Below are positions 43,352 to 52,848 of a DNA stretch of 64,000 nt, one piece after another. The notes beneath the pieces are model-generated. The model did no database searches. It worked only from the letters and a program-made list of their open reading frames with translations, and had not been told where the DNA came from. The stretch covers positions 3,348,001 to 3,412,000 of the forward strand of contig NZ_CP114978.1 in NCBI RefSeq assembly GCF_027498035.1, given 5' to 3'. The stretch is from Pseudoxanthomonas sp. (GTDB lineage Bacteria > Pseudomonadota > Gammaproteobacteria > Xanthomonadales > Xanthomonadaceae). Both the position numbers and the translations under genes were made by a program. Each line of letters starts with the position of its first letter. Positions within the stretch are counted from its first letter, which is position 1.

Positions 43352-46243
43352 ATGTCTGTTGAATCTTCGTTGTTCCTCCGTCGCAACCGCCTCGCGATCG
43401 CGCTGCTGACCTCGCTGTGCCTGCCGGCCGTGGCCCAGGCGCAGTCGGCCGACCAGGCCACGCCCGATGCCACCACCAAGCAGCTGGACAAGGTCAGCGT
43501 GACCGGCTCGCGCATCAAACGCACCGACATCGAAACCGCACTGCCGATCACCGTCATCAAGCGCGAGGAGATCGAGGCGCAGGGCATCAGTTCGGCCGAA
43601 CAGCTGATGAGCTACCTCAACATCTCCGGCAACGGTTCGGACAACCTGGCCAGTAACGTGGGTATCGTCTCGGGCGTGGACCAGCGCGGCAACAACGGCG
43701 TGTCCGGCGCCGACCTGCGCGGCCAGGGCGCCGACGCGACGCTGGTGCTGCTCAATGGCCGGCGCGTGGCGGCCCAGGGCCTCAAGGGCCGCATCGTCGA
43801 CCTGAACTCCATTCCATTCGCCGCCATCGAGCGCGTGGAAGTCCTGCGCGATGGCGCCTCGGCGATCTACGGCACCGACGCCATCGGCGGCGTCATCAAC
43901 TTCATCACCAAGACCGACTACCAGGGACTGGAAGTGTCCGGCTTCACCGACACCACCGAGCATGGCGGCGGCAACATCTTCCGCGGCAACCTGCTGGTCG
44001 GCGGCGGCGATCTGGATACCGATGGCTGGAATGCGTTCGCCAGCGTGAGCTACAAGAAGAACGAAATCCTGCGCGGCACCGATCGCAGTTTTTCCAACGG
44101 CTTCCAGCCCGAGCGCGGCCTGTCGCCCGATACCCGCGGCACGCCGTATGCGACCGTGGCTAATCGCGCCGACACGCTGATCGGCAACGGCGTGATCGAC
44201 CCGGCCGACGGTTCGACCCAGCAGTACATCAATCCGCTCGACCTGCCCGGCGCGGCCGGCTGCGAGACTGGCAGCGCCAACGGCCTGATGGGGGCCTACG
44301 ACAACACGCTGTGGGGCGTCGGCTCGGCGCGCTATGCGTGTTCCTACGATTACCCGGCCGCGGCGGTGATCAGCCAGCCGGTGGAGAGCAAGGACATCAT
44401 CGGCCGGGCGACCTTCAAGATCTCCGACCAGCACCGGGCCTTCGTCGAATTCACCGGTTCGGAAGTGGATGTGGAAAAGAGCTTCGAGGCCTACCAGATC
44501 TCGCCCAACAGCACTTTCGACGCGGCCACGTTCTACCCCAGCACGGGCGCGTCCTATGACGAGGTCTACAACGCGCTGGCCTCGTACTTCGGCGCCGGCC
44601 AGCTGAACTACGGCGCGCCGATCGCCTACCGCTGGCGCTGTGCGGCCTGCGGCCCGCGCCAGATTTCCACCAACACCAAGTCCTACCGACTGCTGCTTGG
44701 CTTCGAGGGCGAGCTCGGCAGCTGGGACTACAACGCCGGCATCGCGCGCGCGTCCAGCAAGTCCACCTCGACCCTGGGCGGCGGTTACTACGACACGGCC
44801 AAGCTCCGCCAGTTGCTGGGCAGCGGCGTGCTCAATCCGTTCCTGTTGCCGGGCCAGTCGCAGTCGGCCGAAGCGATGGCCGGGCTGGCCGATGCCTCGG
44901 CCGCCGGGACCACGCTGTATGGCGGCACCTCGACCACCACCAGCCTCGATGCCAGCGTGTCAGGCGGCCTGGGCTTCAGCCTGCCGGGCGGCGAAGTGCA
45001 GCTGGCCACCGGCATCGACCTGCGCCGCGAGGAATACAAGTTCGGTGGCAACGTGGAGGCCGAAGGCACCCTGGAAGATCCCTACGACGGCGTCTACCAG
45101 GCCCCGTTTGACAACGGCAACATCCTGCAGAACGTCAGCCGCGACACCAAGGCCGTCTACGCCGAGTTGTACCTGCCGCTGCTGGACACGCTGGAGCTGA
45201 CCCTGGCCGAACGCTACGACCATTACGAAGGCTTCGGCGGCACCGCCAACCCGAAGGTCTCCTTCAAGTACCAGCCGTTCGACGCACTTGCTTTCCGCGG
45301 CGCCTACAGCACCGGCTTCAAGGTGCCGACCTTCAACCAGCTGTACTACGGCGAGTCCGAAAGCCCGTACACCGGCCTGGACCTGGCCGACCCGGCGACC
45401 TGTCCGGGCGGCGTGGCCAACCCGAACGTGGCGGGATGCGAAAGCATCCAGCCCAACCTGCTCACCGGCGGCAAGAAGGACCTGGACCCGGAAGAATCCA
45501 GGCAGAAGAGCCTGGGCGTGGTGATCGCGCCGGTGGCGTGGTTCAACATGAGCGTGGACTGGTGGGAGATCAAGCGCGAGAAGACCATCCGCTCGGGCGT
45601 GGACATCGACACGCTGGTGGCCAACTACGACACCTTCGCCAGCAACTTCATCCGCGACGCGGACGGCAACATCACCGCCATCGACCAGCGCTACGTCAAC
45701 TCCGGCGGCAGCCTGATGCGCGGCATCGAAACCGACATCAACGTGACCTTCGACGACGTGCTGGGTGGCGACTGGCGCGTGCACCTCAACGGCAGCTACC
45801 TGGACACCTACAAGACCCAGGACCTGGACACGCTGCCCTACAGCGGCAACCTGGTTGGCGACTACGTGCGTTACTACAGCCTGCCGATCCGCTGGAAGCA
45901 CACCCTAAGCGTGAGCTACCTGCGCGGCAACTGGTCCCAGTCGATCACCCAGATCTACCGCGCCGGCTACAAGGACGAAGAACCGGTCAGCGTGCGCAAC
46001 GGCACCTACATCCCGCCGCGGTGGGACCCGGACGTGGACAGCGACACGACCTACAACTACAGCCTGACCTACAAGGGCTTCGACAAGCTGGGCGTGACCT
46101 TCGGCATCAAGAACCTGTTCGATACCGATCCGCCGTTCACCGCGCACATGAACGACTACGCCGCCGGCGCCGGCTGGGAGCCGCGCGTGGCCGATCCGCG
46201 TGGCCGCGCCTACACGCTGGAGCTGTCCTACAAGTTCTATTGA
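43352..46243 (+). CDS. TonB-dependent outer-membrane receptor 1
   Basis: 963 residues: signal peptide (LAIALLTSLCLPAVAQAQ), a TonB-box-like KVSVTGSRI, a plug domain (PITVIKREEIEAQGI, VLLNGRRV, RVEVLRDGASAIYGTDAIGG) and a large beta-barrel ending in aromatic LELSYKFY. It imports a specific large nutrient across the outer membrane with TonB energy. Residues KRTDIETALP follow the signature seen in many Xanthomonas receptors. The next gene on the plus strand is a second receptor and then wall-degrading enzymes, so peptidoglycan fragments are a possible ligand. Terminator follows. Confidence 0.93.
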   Translation: MSVESSLFLRRNRLAIALLTSLCLPAVAQAQSADQATPDATTKQLDKVSVTGSRIKRTDIETALPITVIKREEIEAQGISSAEQLMSYLNISGNGSDNLASNVGIVSGVDQRGNNGVSGADLRGQGADATLVLLNGRRVAAQGLKGRIVDLNSIPFAAIERVEVLRDGASAIYGTDAIGGVINFITKTDYQGLEVSGFTDTTEHGGGNIFRGNLLVGGGDLDTDGWNAFASVSYKKNEILRGTDRSFSNGFQPERGLSPDTRGTPYATVANRADTLIGNGVIDPADGSTQQYINPLDLPGAAGCETGSANGLMGAYDNTLWGVGSARYACSYDYPAAAVISQPVESKDIIGRATFKISDQHRAFVEFTGSEVDVEKSFEAYQISPNSTFDAATFYPSTGASYDEVYNALASYFGAGQLNYGAPIAYRWRCAACGPRQISTNTKSYRLLLGFEGELGSWDYNAGIARASSKSTSTLGGGYYDTAKLRQLLGSGVLNPFLLPGQSQSAEAMAGLADASAAGTTLYGGTSTTTSLDASVSGGLGFSLPGGEVQLATGIDLRREEYKFGGNVEAEGTLEDPYDGVYQAPFDNGNILQNVSRDTKAVYAELYLPLLDTLELTLAERYDHYEGFGGTANPKVSFKYQPFDALAFRGAYSTGFKVPTFNQLYYGESESPYTGLDLADPATCPGGVANPNVAGCESIQPNLLTGGKKDLDPEESRQKSLGVVIAPVAWFNMSVDWWEIKREKTIRSGVDIDTLVANYDTFASNFIRDADGNITAIDQRYVNSGGSLMRGIETDINVTFDDVLGGDWRVHLNGSYLDTYKTQDLDTLPYSGNLVGDYVRYYSLPIRWKHTLSVSYLRGNWSQSITQIYRAGYKDEEPVSVRNGTYIPPRWDPDVDSDTTYNYSLTYKGFDKLGVTFGIKNLFDTDPPFTAHMNDYAAGAGWEPRVADPRGRAYTLELSYKFY

Positions 46244-46261
46244 GGATCCGGGACATTGGCG

Positions 46262-46290
46262 ACGGCCCGCTTCGGCGGGCCGTTGTTTTT
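46262..46290 (+). terminator. Terminator of TonB receptor 1
   Basis: ACGGCCCGC / GCGGGCCGT stem with TTCG loop, then TGTTTTT. It lies 19 bases past the stop and separates receptor 1 from receptor 2, which has its own promoter. Confidence 0.85.
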
Positions 46291-46342
46291 CGGATGTTGC
46301 GGCCCTTGCGGAATAAATGCGTATATGACAATTTCTGACAAG

Positions 46343-46380
46343 AATAATTTATTGACCGGGCCGAATTTCGCGTGATACAT
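46343..46380 (+). promoter_or_regulatory. Promoter of TonB receptor 2 with palindrome on the -35
   Basis: AATAATTTATT (46343-46353) overlaps TTGACC (46352-46357), and ATACAT (46375-46380) stands 17 bases on. The block AAGAATAAWTTATTGACC is shared with receptor 1, so both should share a regulator. Confidence 0.5.
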
Positions 46381-46710
46381 CAAGGCTGCGCGGACGCAGA
46401 TCGCCAGTGGGACTGGCGGCACGTGGATGCCACGGGGCGACATGGGTCGACCCGCGGCGCGGGACCACGCGCAGCGTCGTTCGGACCGTCGCCGGCCAGC
46501 CCGGCGTTGCGGACAGCGGCCGCCATCACAGGGTGCACAGCGCACCTGCCGGGATCAGAAGTGACGCAGGCCAGGCGCCGGCGCGGGCGGTGCCATGGGC
46601 AGCGGTCGTGGCGGCGTGTGGGCCGGGTGCCGCAAGGCATGGGCGGGCAACTGGAGACGGCGGGGGGACGCACGCCCGTCACCGCGTTCCATCCTCCAGG
46701 AGAGCCCACC
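46381..46710 (+). other. Long 5' leader of TonB receptor 2
   Basis: About 330 bases between the promoter and the GTG start. A frame from ATG 46372 runs through it into the receptor, but its residues are unlike any signal peptide or domain. Treated as an untranslated leader. Confidence 0.5.
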
Positions 46711-49515
46711 GTGTCAGCTCGTTCCATTTCGATCCCGCTCCACCGCTTGAGCCTCGCGCTGGTGGTGGCCCTGTGCGCACCTGGCCTGGCGCTGGCGCAG
46801 TCGACTTCAACCGACGACCAGGACAACGCGACCTCCACTGCCACGGCCAAGGCCCGCCAGCTGGACAAGGTCACGGTGACCGGCTCGCGTATCGCGCGTT
46901 CGCAAAGCGAAGGCCCCGCGCCGGTGACCGTGATCAGCGCCGCGGACATGGAACGCCAGGGCTTCACCACGGTGCAGGACGCCTTGACCACGCTCACCCA
47001 GAACACCGGCGACACCCAGAACGAAAGCGACCAGACCGGTTCCACCGCCGATGGTCAGTTCCTCAACCTGCGCGGCATGGGCCCGGGCTATACGCTGGTG
47101 CTGCTCAACGGCAAGCGCATGGCCGATTACCCGCAGGCGTACGGCGGTACTTCGCAGGCGGTGAGCCTGGGCAGCATCCCGGCCGCGGCGGTGGAGCGCA
47201 TCGAGATCCTGTCCGGTGGCGCTTCGGCGATCTATGGCTCCGATGCGGTTGCCGGCGTGGTCAACGTCATCACCAAGACCAACTTCAGCGGCGACACCAT
47301 CCACGTGCGCGGCGGCACGACCACCCAGGGTGGTGGCGACACCGGCCTGCTGGAATGGTCCGGCGGCAAGACCGGCGACCGCTGGAGCCTGACCTACGCC
47401 TTCGAGCAGCTCAACCGCGAAGCGGTCATGGCCAGCCAGCGCAGCATCCAGGATTCGTACTACGACAACCCCAAGTACAAGGACAACCAGGCCAACGCCA
47501 CCGGCCAGTCCGGCGTGTACCTGTACAGCGCCACCTCCGGCTACCTGTGGCCCAGTGAGAGCGGCGCGCTGTCCAGCTCGACCGCGGCGCTGGAATCGGC
47601 GTGCTCGCAGGTCAACTCGGATTTCACGACGTTCAACTCCAGCGGCAGCGGCGCGGCGGCCAACCGCTGCGGTTCGTACAACTATCCGGCCTGGGCTTCG
47701 ATCCAGAACGGCTACGACAAGCATTCGGCCTACCTGTACGGCACCTTCGACTTCACCCCCAACACGCAGGGTTATGCGCAGGTGCTGGTCAACCAGTCCA
47801 AGGACACCAGCTACAACAAGAACCAGTACTACTGGAGTTCGTCGACCTATGTGGACGACCCGAGCCTGGGCCTGGTATCGGCCTCGCGCATCGTGACCCC
47901 GGACGAGATCGGTGGCCTGGTGCCGACCACCTACGAAGAGAATTCGTACAACTTCGCCTTCGGCGTGCGCGGCAGGATTTTTGACCGCTTCGACTGGGAC
48001 GCCAGCGCGAACTATTCGCGCGACGACATCACGGTCAAGCGCCGGCGCTTCGTGACCGACGCGGCACGCGATTATTTCCTGGGCGAGCTGCAGGGCTACG
48101 ATGCGGCCGGCTACGAGATCCGCAGCGTCAACGTCGACCGGCTGTTCAGCCCGATCAGCGCGGCGGACTACGAGTCCATCACCACCATCATGACCAACCA
48201 CGGCACGTCCGAAAACGCGCAGGGCCAGTTCTCGCTGACCGGCACGCTGTTCGACCTGCCGGCCGGCCCGGTGGGGCTGGCCTTCGTCGCCGAAGCCGCG
48301 CGCCAGTCCTATTCCCTGGATCCGGACGTGCGCAGCCGGCCGGACTACACCGGCACCGATTCGATCTACAACTACACCGCCACCACGGCCGGCGGCGCGC
48401 GCAACAAGTACGCCATGGGCCTGGAGCTGAGCATCCCGGTGTTCAGCACGCTGACCGCGCACCTGGCTGGCCGCTACGACGACTACGTGGACAGCAGCGA
48501 CGTGGGCGGCGCCTTCACCTGGCAGAGCGGGCTGGAATACCGGCCGTTCAAGCGCCTGTTGCTGCGTGCCACCCACGCCACCACCTTCCGCGCGCCGGAC
48601 CTGACCTATCTGTACTCGGGCCAGTCGAGCAACTACGCCTACGTGGTGGATGCCTACAAGTGCCGCAGCGCCGGGATCGACCCCAAGTCGGCCGCCTGCA
48701 CCGGAAATGACAGCTATTACTACCAGGTCTACAACACCTACGAAGGCAACCAGAGCCTGACCGAGGAAACCGGAAAATCCGACTCGCTCGGCGCGGTCTG
48801 GGACATCACCCCGGACATGTCGCTGAGCGTGGATTACTACCGCATCAAGCTGTACGGCGAAGTGCAGCAGATCGACAGCACCTACCTGATGGACCAGGAA
48901 GCGGCCTGTCGCCTGGGCAGCAATGCCAACGGCGTGGCGGTGGATGGAAATTCGGCGTCGTGCACCTTCTACAAGAGCCTGGTGACGCGTGATGCCGATG
49001 GCAACATCACCGCATTCACGTCCTATCCGATCAACCAGTCCATGAGTCGCACCGAAGGCCTGGATACCTCGTGGCGCTACCGCATCCGCACCGACAACTG
49101 GGGTGTGCTCAACCTCAAGGCCGGCTACACCAAGGTCATGAAGATGGAGAGCCAGCTGTATCCCGGCGATGAGGTGGTTGACGAACTGGCCACCGATTCG
49201 GGTTACTACAACTTCCGCAGCCGGGTGAACTGGCAGGCCGACTGGAGCGGCGGTGACTGGAACGCCACGCTCTACGGCTACCGCTGGGGCTCGCTGCCCA
49301 ATTACGCGGAGACCGCGCGCATCGCCCCGTACATCGTGTGGAACGCCAGCCTGTCCAAGAAGATCACTCCGCAGGCGACCATCGGCCTGAGCGTGACCAA
49401 CCTGTTCGACAAGATGCCGCCCACGGATGTCAGCTACACCGCGTATCCGTTCTACAACCATTCCTATAGCGCGATCGGCCGACAGGTGTATGCCGATTTC
49501 ACCTACAACTTCTAA
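46711..49515 (+). CDS. TonB-dependent outer-membrane receptor 2
   Basis: 934 residues from a GTG start with AGGAG nine bases upstream, which puts the signal peptide (LALVVALCAPGLALAQ) at the N-terminus. TonB-box-like KVTVTGSRI, plug motifs (VLLNGKRM, RIEILSGGASAIYGSDAVAG) and a barrel ending YADFTYNF. Only the plug and termini resemble receptor 1 closely; the barrel differs, so it likely takes a related but distinct ligand. Followed by a hairpin and the serine-hydrolase gene. Confidence 0.92.
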   Translation: MSARSISIPLHRLSLALVVALCAPGLALAQSTSTDDQDNATSTATAKARQLDKVTVTGSRIARSQSEGPAPVTVISAADMERQGFTTVQDALTTLTQNTGDTQNESDQTGSTADGQFLNLRGMGPGYTLVLLNGKRMADYPQAYGGTSQAVSLGSIPAAAVERIEILSGGASAIYGSDAVAGVVNVITKTNFSGDTIHVRGGTTTQGGGDTGLLEWSGGKTGDRWSLTYAFEQLNREAVMASQRSIQDSYYDNPKYKDNQANATGQSGVYLYSATSGYLWPSESGALSSSTAALESACSQVNSDFTTFNSSGSGAAANRCGSYNYPAWASIQNGYDKHSAYLYGTFDFTPNTQGYAQVLVNQSKDTSYNKNQYYWSSSTYVDDPSLGLVSASRIVTPDEIGGLVPTTYEENSYNFAFGVRGRIFDRFDWDASANYSRDDITVKRRRFVTDAARDYFLGELQGYDAAGYEIRSVNVDRLFSPISAADYESITTIMTNHGTSENAQGQFSLTGTLFDLPAGPVGLAFVAEAARQSYSLDPDVRSRPDYTGTDSIYNYTATTAGGARNKYAMGLELSIPVFSTLTAHLAGRYDDYVDSSDVGGAFTWQSGLEYRPFKRLLLRATHATTFRAPDLTYLYSGQSSNYAYVVDAYKCRSAGIDPKSAACTGNDSYYYQVYNTYEGNQSLTEETGKSDSLGAVWDITPDMSLSVDYYRIKLYGEVQQIDSTYLMDQEAACRLGSNANGVAVDGNSASCTFYKSLVTRDADGNITAFTSYPINQSMSRTEGLDTSWRYRIRTDNWGVLNLKAGYTKVMKMESQLYPGDEVVDELATDSGYYNFRSRVNWQADWSGGDWNATLYGYRWGSLPNYAETARIAPYIVWNASLSKKITPQATIGLSVTNLFDKMPPTDVSYTAYPFYNHSYSAIGRQVYADFTYNF

Positions 49516-49522
49516 GCGGCAC

Positions 49523-49550
49523 GGCACCGGGCGGCGGATCGCCCGGTGCC
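49523..49550. other. Intercistronic hairpin after TonB receptor 2
   Basis: GGCACCGGGCG / CGCCCGGTGCC, 11-bp perfect stem with a six-base loop and no T-run. It stands 8 bases after the stop and 30 before the next start. It may protect or process the message and let receptor and enzyme be made in different amounts. Confidence 0.55.
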
Positions 49551-49579
49551 ACTGACGCGCCAACCCACGGTTGTCCCGC

Positions 49580-51181
49580 ATGCCTGCATCACATCGCCGC
49601 AGATGGTCTGCCTCCGCCGCACGGGCCTGGCCGCTGCTATGCCTGACCCTGCTGGCGGCAACCGCTGCGGCGACGCCGGAATCGCAGCCGCAGCAGGTGT
49701 TCGACACGCTGTTCGACCAGACCATGGCCCGCTACCAGCTGCCAGGCCTGGCGGTGGGCGTGGTCCACGATGGCAAGGTCGTGTACCTGCGCACCGCCGG
49801 TGAACTGGAAGCCGGCAGCGGCAAACCGGTCACGCCGGATTCGCTGTTCAAGATCGCTTCCAACAGCAAGGCCATGACCACCGGCGTGCTGGCGCGGCTG
49901 GTGGACCAGGGCAAGCTGCGGTGGGACGACCCGGTCACCAGGTATCTCCCCGATTTCCGCATGTACGACCCGTGGGTCACCCAGCACATCCAGGTGCGCG
50001 ACCTGCTGATCCACAACAGCGGGCTGGGGCTGGGCGCGGGCGACCTGATGCTGTGGCCGGAGCCGAACGACTTCACCCGCGCCGACATCATCGCCGGGCT
50101 GGCGCATTTGAAGCCCACCCACAGCTTCCGCTCGCATTACGCCTACGACAACCTGATGTACGTGGTCGCCGGAGAAGTGGCGGCCAGGGCCGGCGGCAAG
50201 CCTTACGACCAGCTGGTGCGCGAGCAGGTGTTCGGGCCACTGGGCATGGACCGCTGCCAGGTCGGTGCATTCGATCGCGATGCGGTCGGCAACGTCGCCC
50301 AGCCGCACATGCGGCAGGACGGACGCAACGTGGTGGTGCGCCAGGACCCGGCGCAGGTGCCCGACAATCCCTCGATGTCTGCGGGTGGCATCCGCTGCAG
50401 CGTGCGCGACATGACCCGCTGGATCAGCATGTGGCTGGACACCGACAACCCGCATCCGTGGGTCTCGGCGCAGCAGCGCGCCGCGCTGTGGACGCTGCAT
50501 ACGCCGATGCCGATTTCCAGCCAGATGCGCGCGTGGGACGGCACGCATCTCTACGGCTATGGCTATGCCTGGCGGCTGTCAGATGTCGACGGCCAGTGGC
50601 GCGTGGCCCACACCGGCACCCTGATGGGCATGTATTCGTCGGTGACGTTGTTGCCTGACCTGAATACCGGCTTCGTGGTGCTGATCAACGGTGAAGGCGA
50701 GGCCGCACGCACCACGCTTACCGAGGCGCTGACCAAGCTCTACACCGCGCCGGGCAAGTCGCTGGACGTGGATCACTACGCCACGCTGCTGGAGGATGCC
50801 AGGGCGCATTCGAAAGCCAGCGCGCCCGATCCGGTGCCGGACACCTCGGCACGCAAGGCGGTCACGGCTGCCGCGTTCAAGCGCTGGCAGGGCATCTACA
50901 CCGATGCGTGGTTCGGCCAGGTCAGCCTGTGTCCGGCAGGGCCGGGCGTCGTGTTCCGTGCAGCCAAGTCGCCGCGCATGCACGGCGTGGTGATGCAGGT
51001 CGGCCAGCACCTGCTGGTGGACTGGGACGATGCCAGCGTCGATGCCGAACCCTGGCTCACTTTCGCCAGCAAGGGCGACGACGTCAGCCTGACCCTGGCG
51101 GCGATCGATCCCGATGCTGATTTCAGCTACGACTACCGCGACCTGCAGTTCCACCGCACCGCGGCCTGCCCGGCCCCGTGA
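49580..51181 (+). CDS. Serine beta-lactamase-fold hydrolase (D-aminopeptidase / carboxypeptidase-like)
   Basis: 533 residues with signal peptide. Active-site motifs of class C/penicillin-binding enzymes: SNSK (SxxK), YDN (YxN) and HTG near VAHTGTLMG. A C-terminal domain of about 130 residues (DUF3471-like) follows. Members include D-Ala-D-Ala carboxypeptidases, D-aminopeptidases and esterases. ATG 49580 rather than TTG 49571. The stop overlaps the following gene's possible start, and the next two genes are an amidase and a D-Ala-D-Ala dipeptidase, so removal of D-amino acids from stem peptides is the preferred guess. Confidence 0.8.
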   Translation: MPASHRRRWSASAARAWPLLCLTLLAATAAATPESQPQQVFDTLFDQTMARYQLPGLAVGVVHDGKVVYLRTAGELEAGSGKPVTPDSLFKIASNSKAMTTGVLARLVDQGKLRWDDPVTRYLPDFRMYDPWVTQHIQVRDLLIHNSGLGLGAGDLMLWPEPNDFTRADIIAGLAHLKPTHSFRSHYAYDNLMYVVAGEVAARAGGKPYDQLVREQVFGPLGMDRCQVGAFDRDAVGNVAQPHMRQDGRNVVVRQDPAQVPDNPSMSAGGIRCSVRDMTRWISMWLDTDNPHPWVSAQQRAALWTLHTPMPISSQMRAWDGTHLYGYGYAWRLSDVDGQWRVAHTGTLMGMYSSVTLLPDLNTGFVVLINGEGEAARTTLTEALTKLYTAPGKSLDVDHYATLLEDARAHSKASAPDPVPDTSARKAVTAAAFKRWQGIYTDAWFGQVSLCPAGPGVVFRAAKSPRMHGVVMQVGQHLLVDWDDASVDAEPWLTFASKGDDVSLTLAAIDPDADFSYDYRDLQFHRTAACPAP

Positions 51182-51222
51182 TGCGACGCGTGCGTTTTTC
51201 CTTTCCAGACCAAGGCCATGCC

Positions 51223-52011
51223 ATGACCTCCAACCCCTCCTTTCGCCGCCATCGCGGCCTGGCCCTGCTGGGTAGCGCGCTACTGGCGCTGATGCTGAGC
51301 TCCTGTGCCAGCCTGCCGGCCAAGAATCCATTGGCGCAGTGGGTCAAATCGCCCAACCAGAACAACCGCGGGCCGGTCCTGGTGGTGATCCACTACACCG
51401 ACCAGGACTCGGTGCAGCAGAGCCTGGACACGCTGCGCAGCGCCAACAGCAAGGGCAAGGTCAGCGCGCATTACCTGATCGGCGCCGATGGCAAGCGCTA
51501 CCAGCTGGTCAGCGACGACCGGCGCGCCTGGCATGCCGGTGCCGGCCACTGGGGCGCCATCAGCGACGTGAATTCGGCCTCGATCGGGATCGAGCTGGAC
51601 AACAACGGTCATGCGCCGTTTGCCCAGGCGCAGATCGACAGCCTGATCCTGCTGCTGGACGACCTGTGCAAGCGCCACCACATCCCGCGCACCGCGATCA
51701 TCGGCCATGAAGACCTGGCGCCGGGGCGCAAGATCGACCCGGGTCCGCTGTTCCCTTGGAAACAGTTGGCCGATGCCGGTTTCGGGCGTTGGCCGCGTGC
51801 CGATGCGCCACCGGCGCCGGCGGATTTCGACCCGTGGCTGGCACTGTCCGAGCTGGGCTACCCGCTGACCAACCGTGGCGACACGGTGCAATCCTTCCGC
51901 CACCACTTCCGTGGCATGGAGGGCAAGGTGCTGGATGCCGAGGACCTGCGCATCCTCCATGACCTGACCCTGCCGCCAGCGGACACCGGCGCGCAGGAAG
52001 ACGGCATGTGA
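51223..52011 (+). CDS. N-acetylmuramoyl-L-alanine amidase (amidase_2), lipoprotein
   Basis: 262 residues: lipobox (LALMLSSC) then a zinc amidase_2 domain with ligands in VVIHYTDQD, HAGAGHW and IGHEDLAPGRKIDPGP, as in AmiD/AmpD. It cuts MurNAc-L-Ala bonds, here on the outer face of a membrane. A C-terminal helical part (about 200-262) resembles a peptidoglycan-binding domain. The start at 51223 gives the lipoprotein signal; a longer frame starts at 51178. It overlaps the next gene (TGATG). Confidence 0.88.
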   Translation: MTSNPSFRRHRGLALLGSALLALMLSSCASLPAKNPLAQWVKSPNQNNRGPVLVVIHYTDQDSVQQSLDTLRSANSKGKVSAHYLIGADGKRYQLVSDDRRAWHAGAGHWGAISDVNSASIGIELDNNGHAPFAQAQIDSLILLLDDLCKRHHIPRTAIIGHEDLAPGRKIDPGPLFPWKQLADAGFGRWPRADAPPAPADFDPWLALSELGYPLTNRGDTVQSFRHHFRGMEGKVLDAEDLRILHDLTLPPADTGAQEDGM

Positions 52012-52766
52012 TGCAGGCCAGCGGCCCGTCGATGCGCGTGACAGCGACTGGCCGGCGCCGTGGCCTGGCAAGCGCTGCGCTGGTGCTGTTGTCGGCGGCC
52101 AGCGGCGCCGTCGCATCGGAGCCGATGCGGGTTTCGCCGGCCACCACCGCCGCGCAGGCGGACCTGGTGGACATCGCCACGCTCGCCCCGGACGTGCAGC
52201 TGGAGATCCGCTATGCCGGTGAGCACAATTTCACTGGCGCTCCGGTTGAAGGCTATGGCGCGGCCAAGTGCCTGTTGCTGGCGCCGGTAGCCCGCGCGCT
52301 GGCGCAGGTGCAGGCCGACCTGCGCACGCGCGGATTGGGCCTGAAGCTGTTCGACTGCTACCGGCCGGTGCGCGCAGTGCAGGCCTTCGTGCGCTGGGCC
52401 GGGGATCTGTCCGACCAGCGCATGAAGGCCGAGTTCTATCCGGCGCTGGACAAGGCGCGGATCATTCCCGACGGCTATGTGGCTGAAGTGTCCGGCCACA
52501 GCCGTGGCGCCACGGTTGACCTGACCCTGGTGCGCTGCACGCATGATCACTGCGAAGCGCTGGACATGGGCACGCCGTTCGATTTCTTCGATCCGCGTGC
52601 GCATACCGATGCCGCGGACATCACCGCCGCGCAGCGCGATCACCGCAGGCTGCTGCTGGAAGCGATGCGCCGGCGTGGCTTCGCCAACTATCCCAAGGAG
52701 TGGTGGCACTACACCTTCCAGCCCGAGCCGACGCCGCACACGCTGTACGACGTGCCGGTGCGCTGA
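52011..52766 (+). CDS. ddpX: D-Ala-D-Ala dipeptidase (VanX/DdpX type)
   Basis: 251-residue M15 zinc dipeptidase. The motif SGHSRGATVDLTL holds the metal His and Asp and the catalytic Arg is in FDCYRPVRAVQ; EWWHYTF supplies the last Glu and His. A signal peptide is present (ALVLLSAASGAVASE). It hydrolyses D-Ala-D-Ala, freeing D-Ala from pentapeptides. Unlike in vancomycin resistance there is no vanH/vanA nearby, so a nutritional role like E. coli DdpX is more likely. Alternative start at 52032. Confidence 0.88.
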   Translation: MQASGPSMRVTATGRRRGLASAALVLLSAASGAVASEPMRVSPATTAAQADLVDIATLAPDVQLEIRYAGEHNFTGAPVEGYGAAKCLLLAPVARALAQVQADLRTRGLGLKLFDCYRPVRAVQAFVRWAGDLSDQRMKAEFYPALDKARIIPDGYVAEVSGHSRGATVDLTLVRCTHDHCEALDMGTPFDFFDPRAHTDAADITAAQRDHRRLLLEAMRRRGFANYPKEWWHYTFQPEPTPHTLYDVPVR

Positions 52767-52848
52767 CGGCTGACCATCGGGTCATCTCCTTCCCACCGTC
52801 GCGCCGAAGTGCTTGCGCACGCATCCGCGGCCCGTACCATCGAGCGCC

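Noticed and set aside
46372..46710. N-terminal extension of TonB receptor 2 from ATG 46372
   Set aside because: The ATG falls inside the likely promoter and the residues are not a signal peptide; GTG 46711 has AGGAG and a proper signal sequence.
46807..49725. 972-residue open frame on the minus strand opposite TonB receptor 2
   Set aside because: It mirrors the receptor's codon pattern in very GC-rich DNA, has no domain or ribosome site, and the plus strand encodes an unmistakable receptor.
52011..52766. Vancomycin-resistance vanX
   Set aside because: No vanH, vanA or vanR/S genes nearby; a signal peptide and wall-degradation neighbours point to a nutritional dipeptidase.
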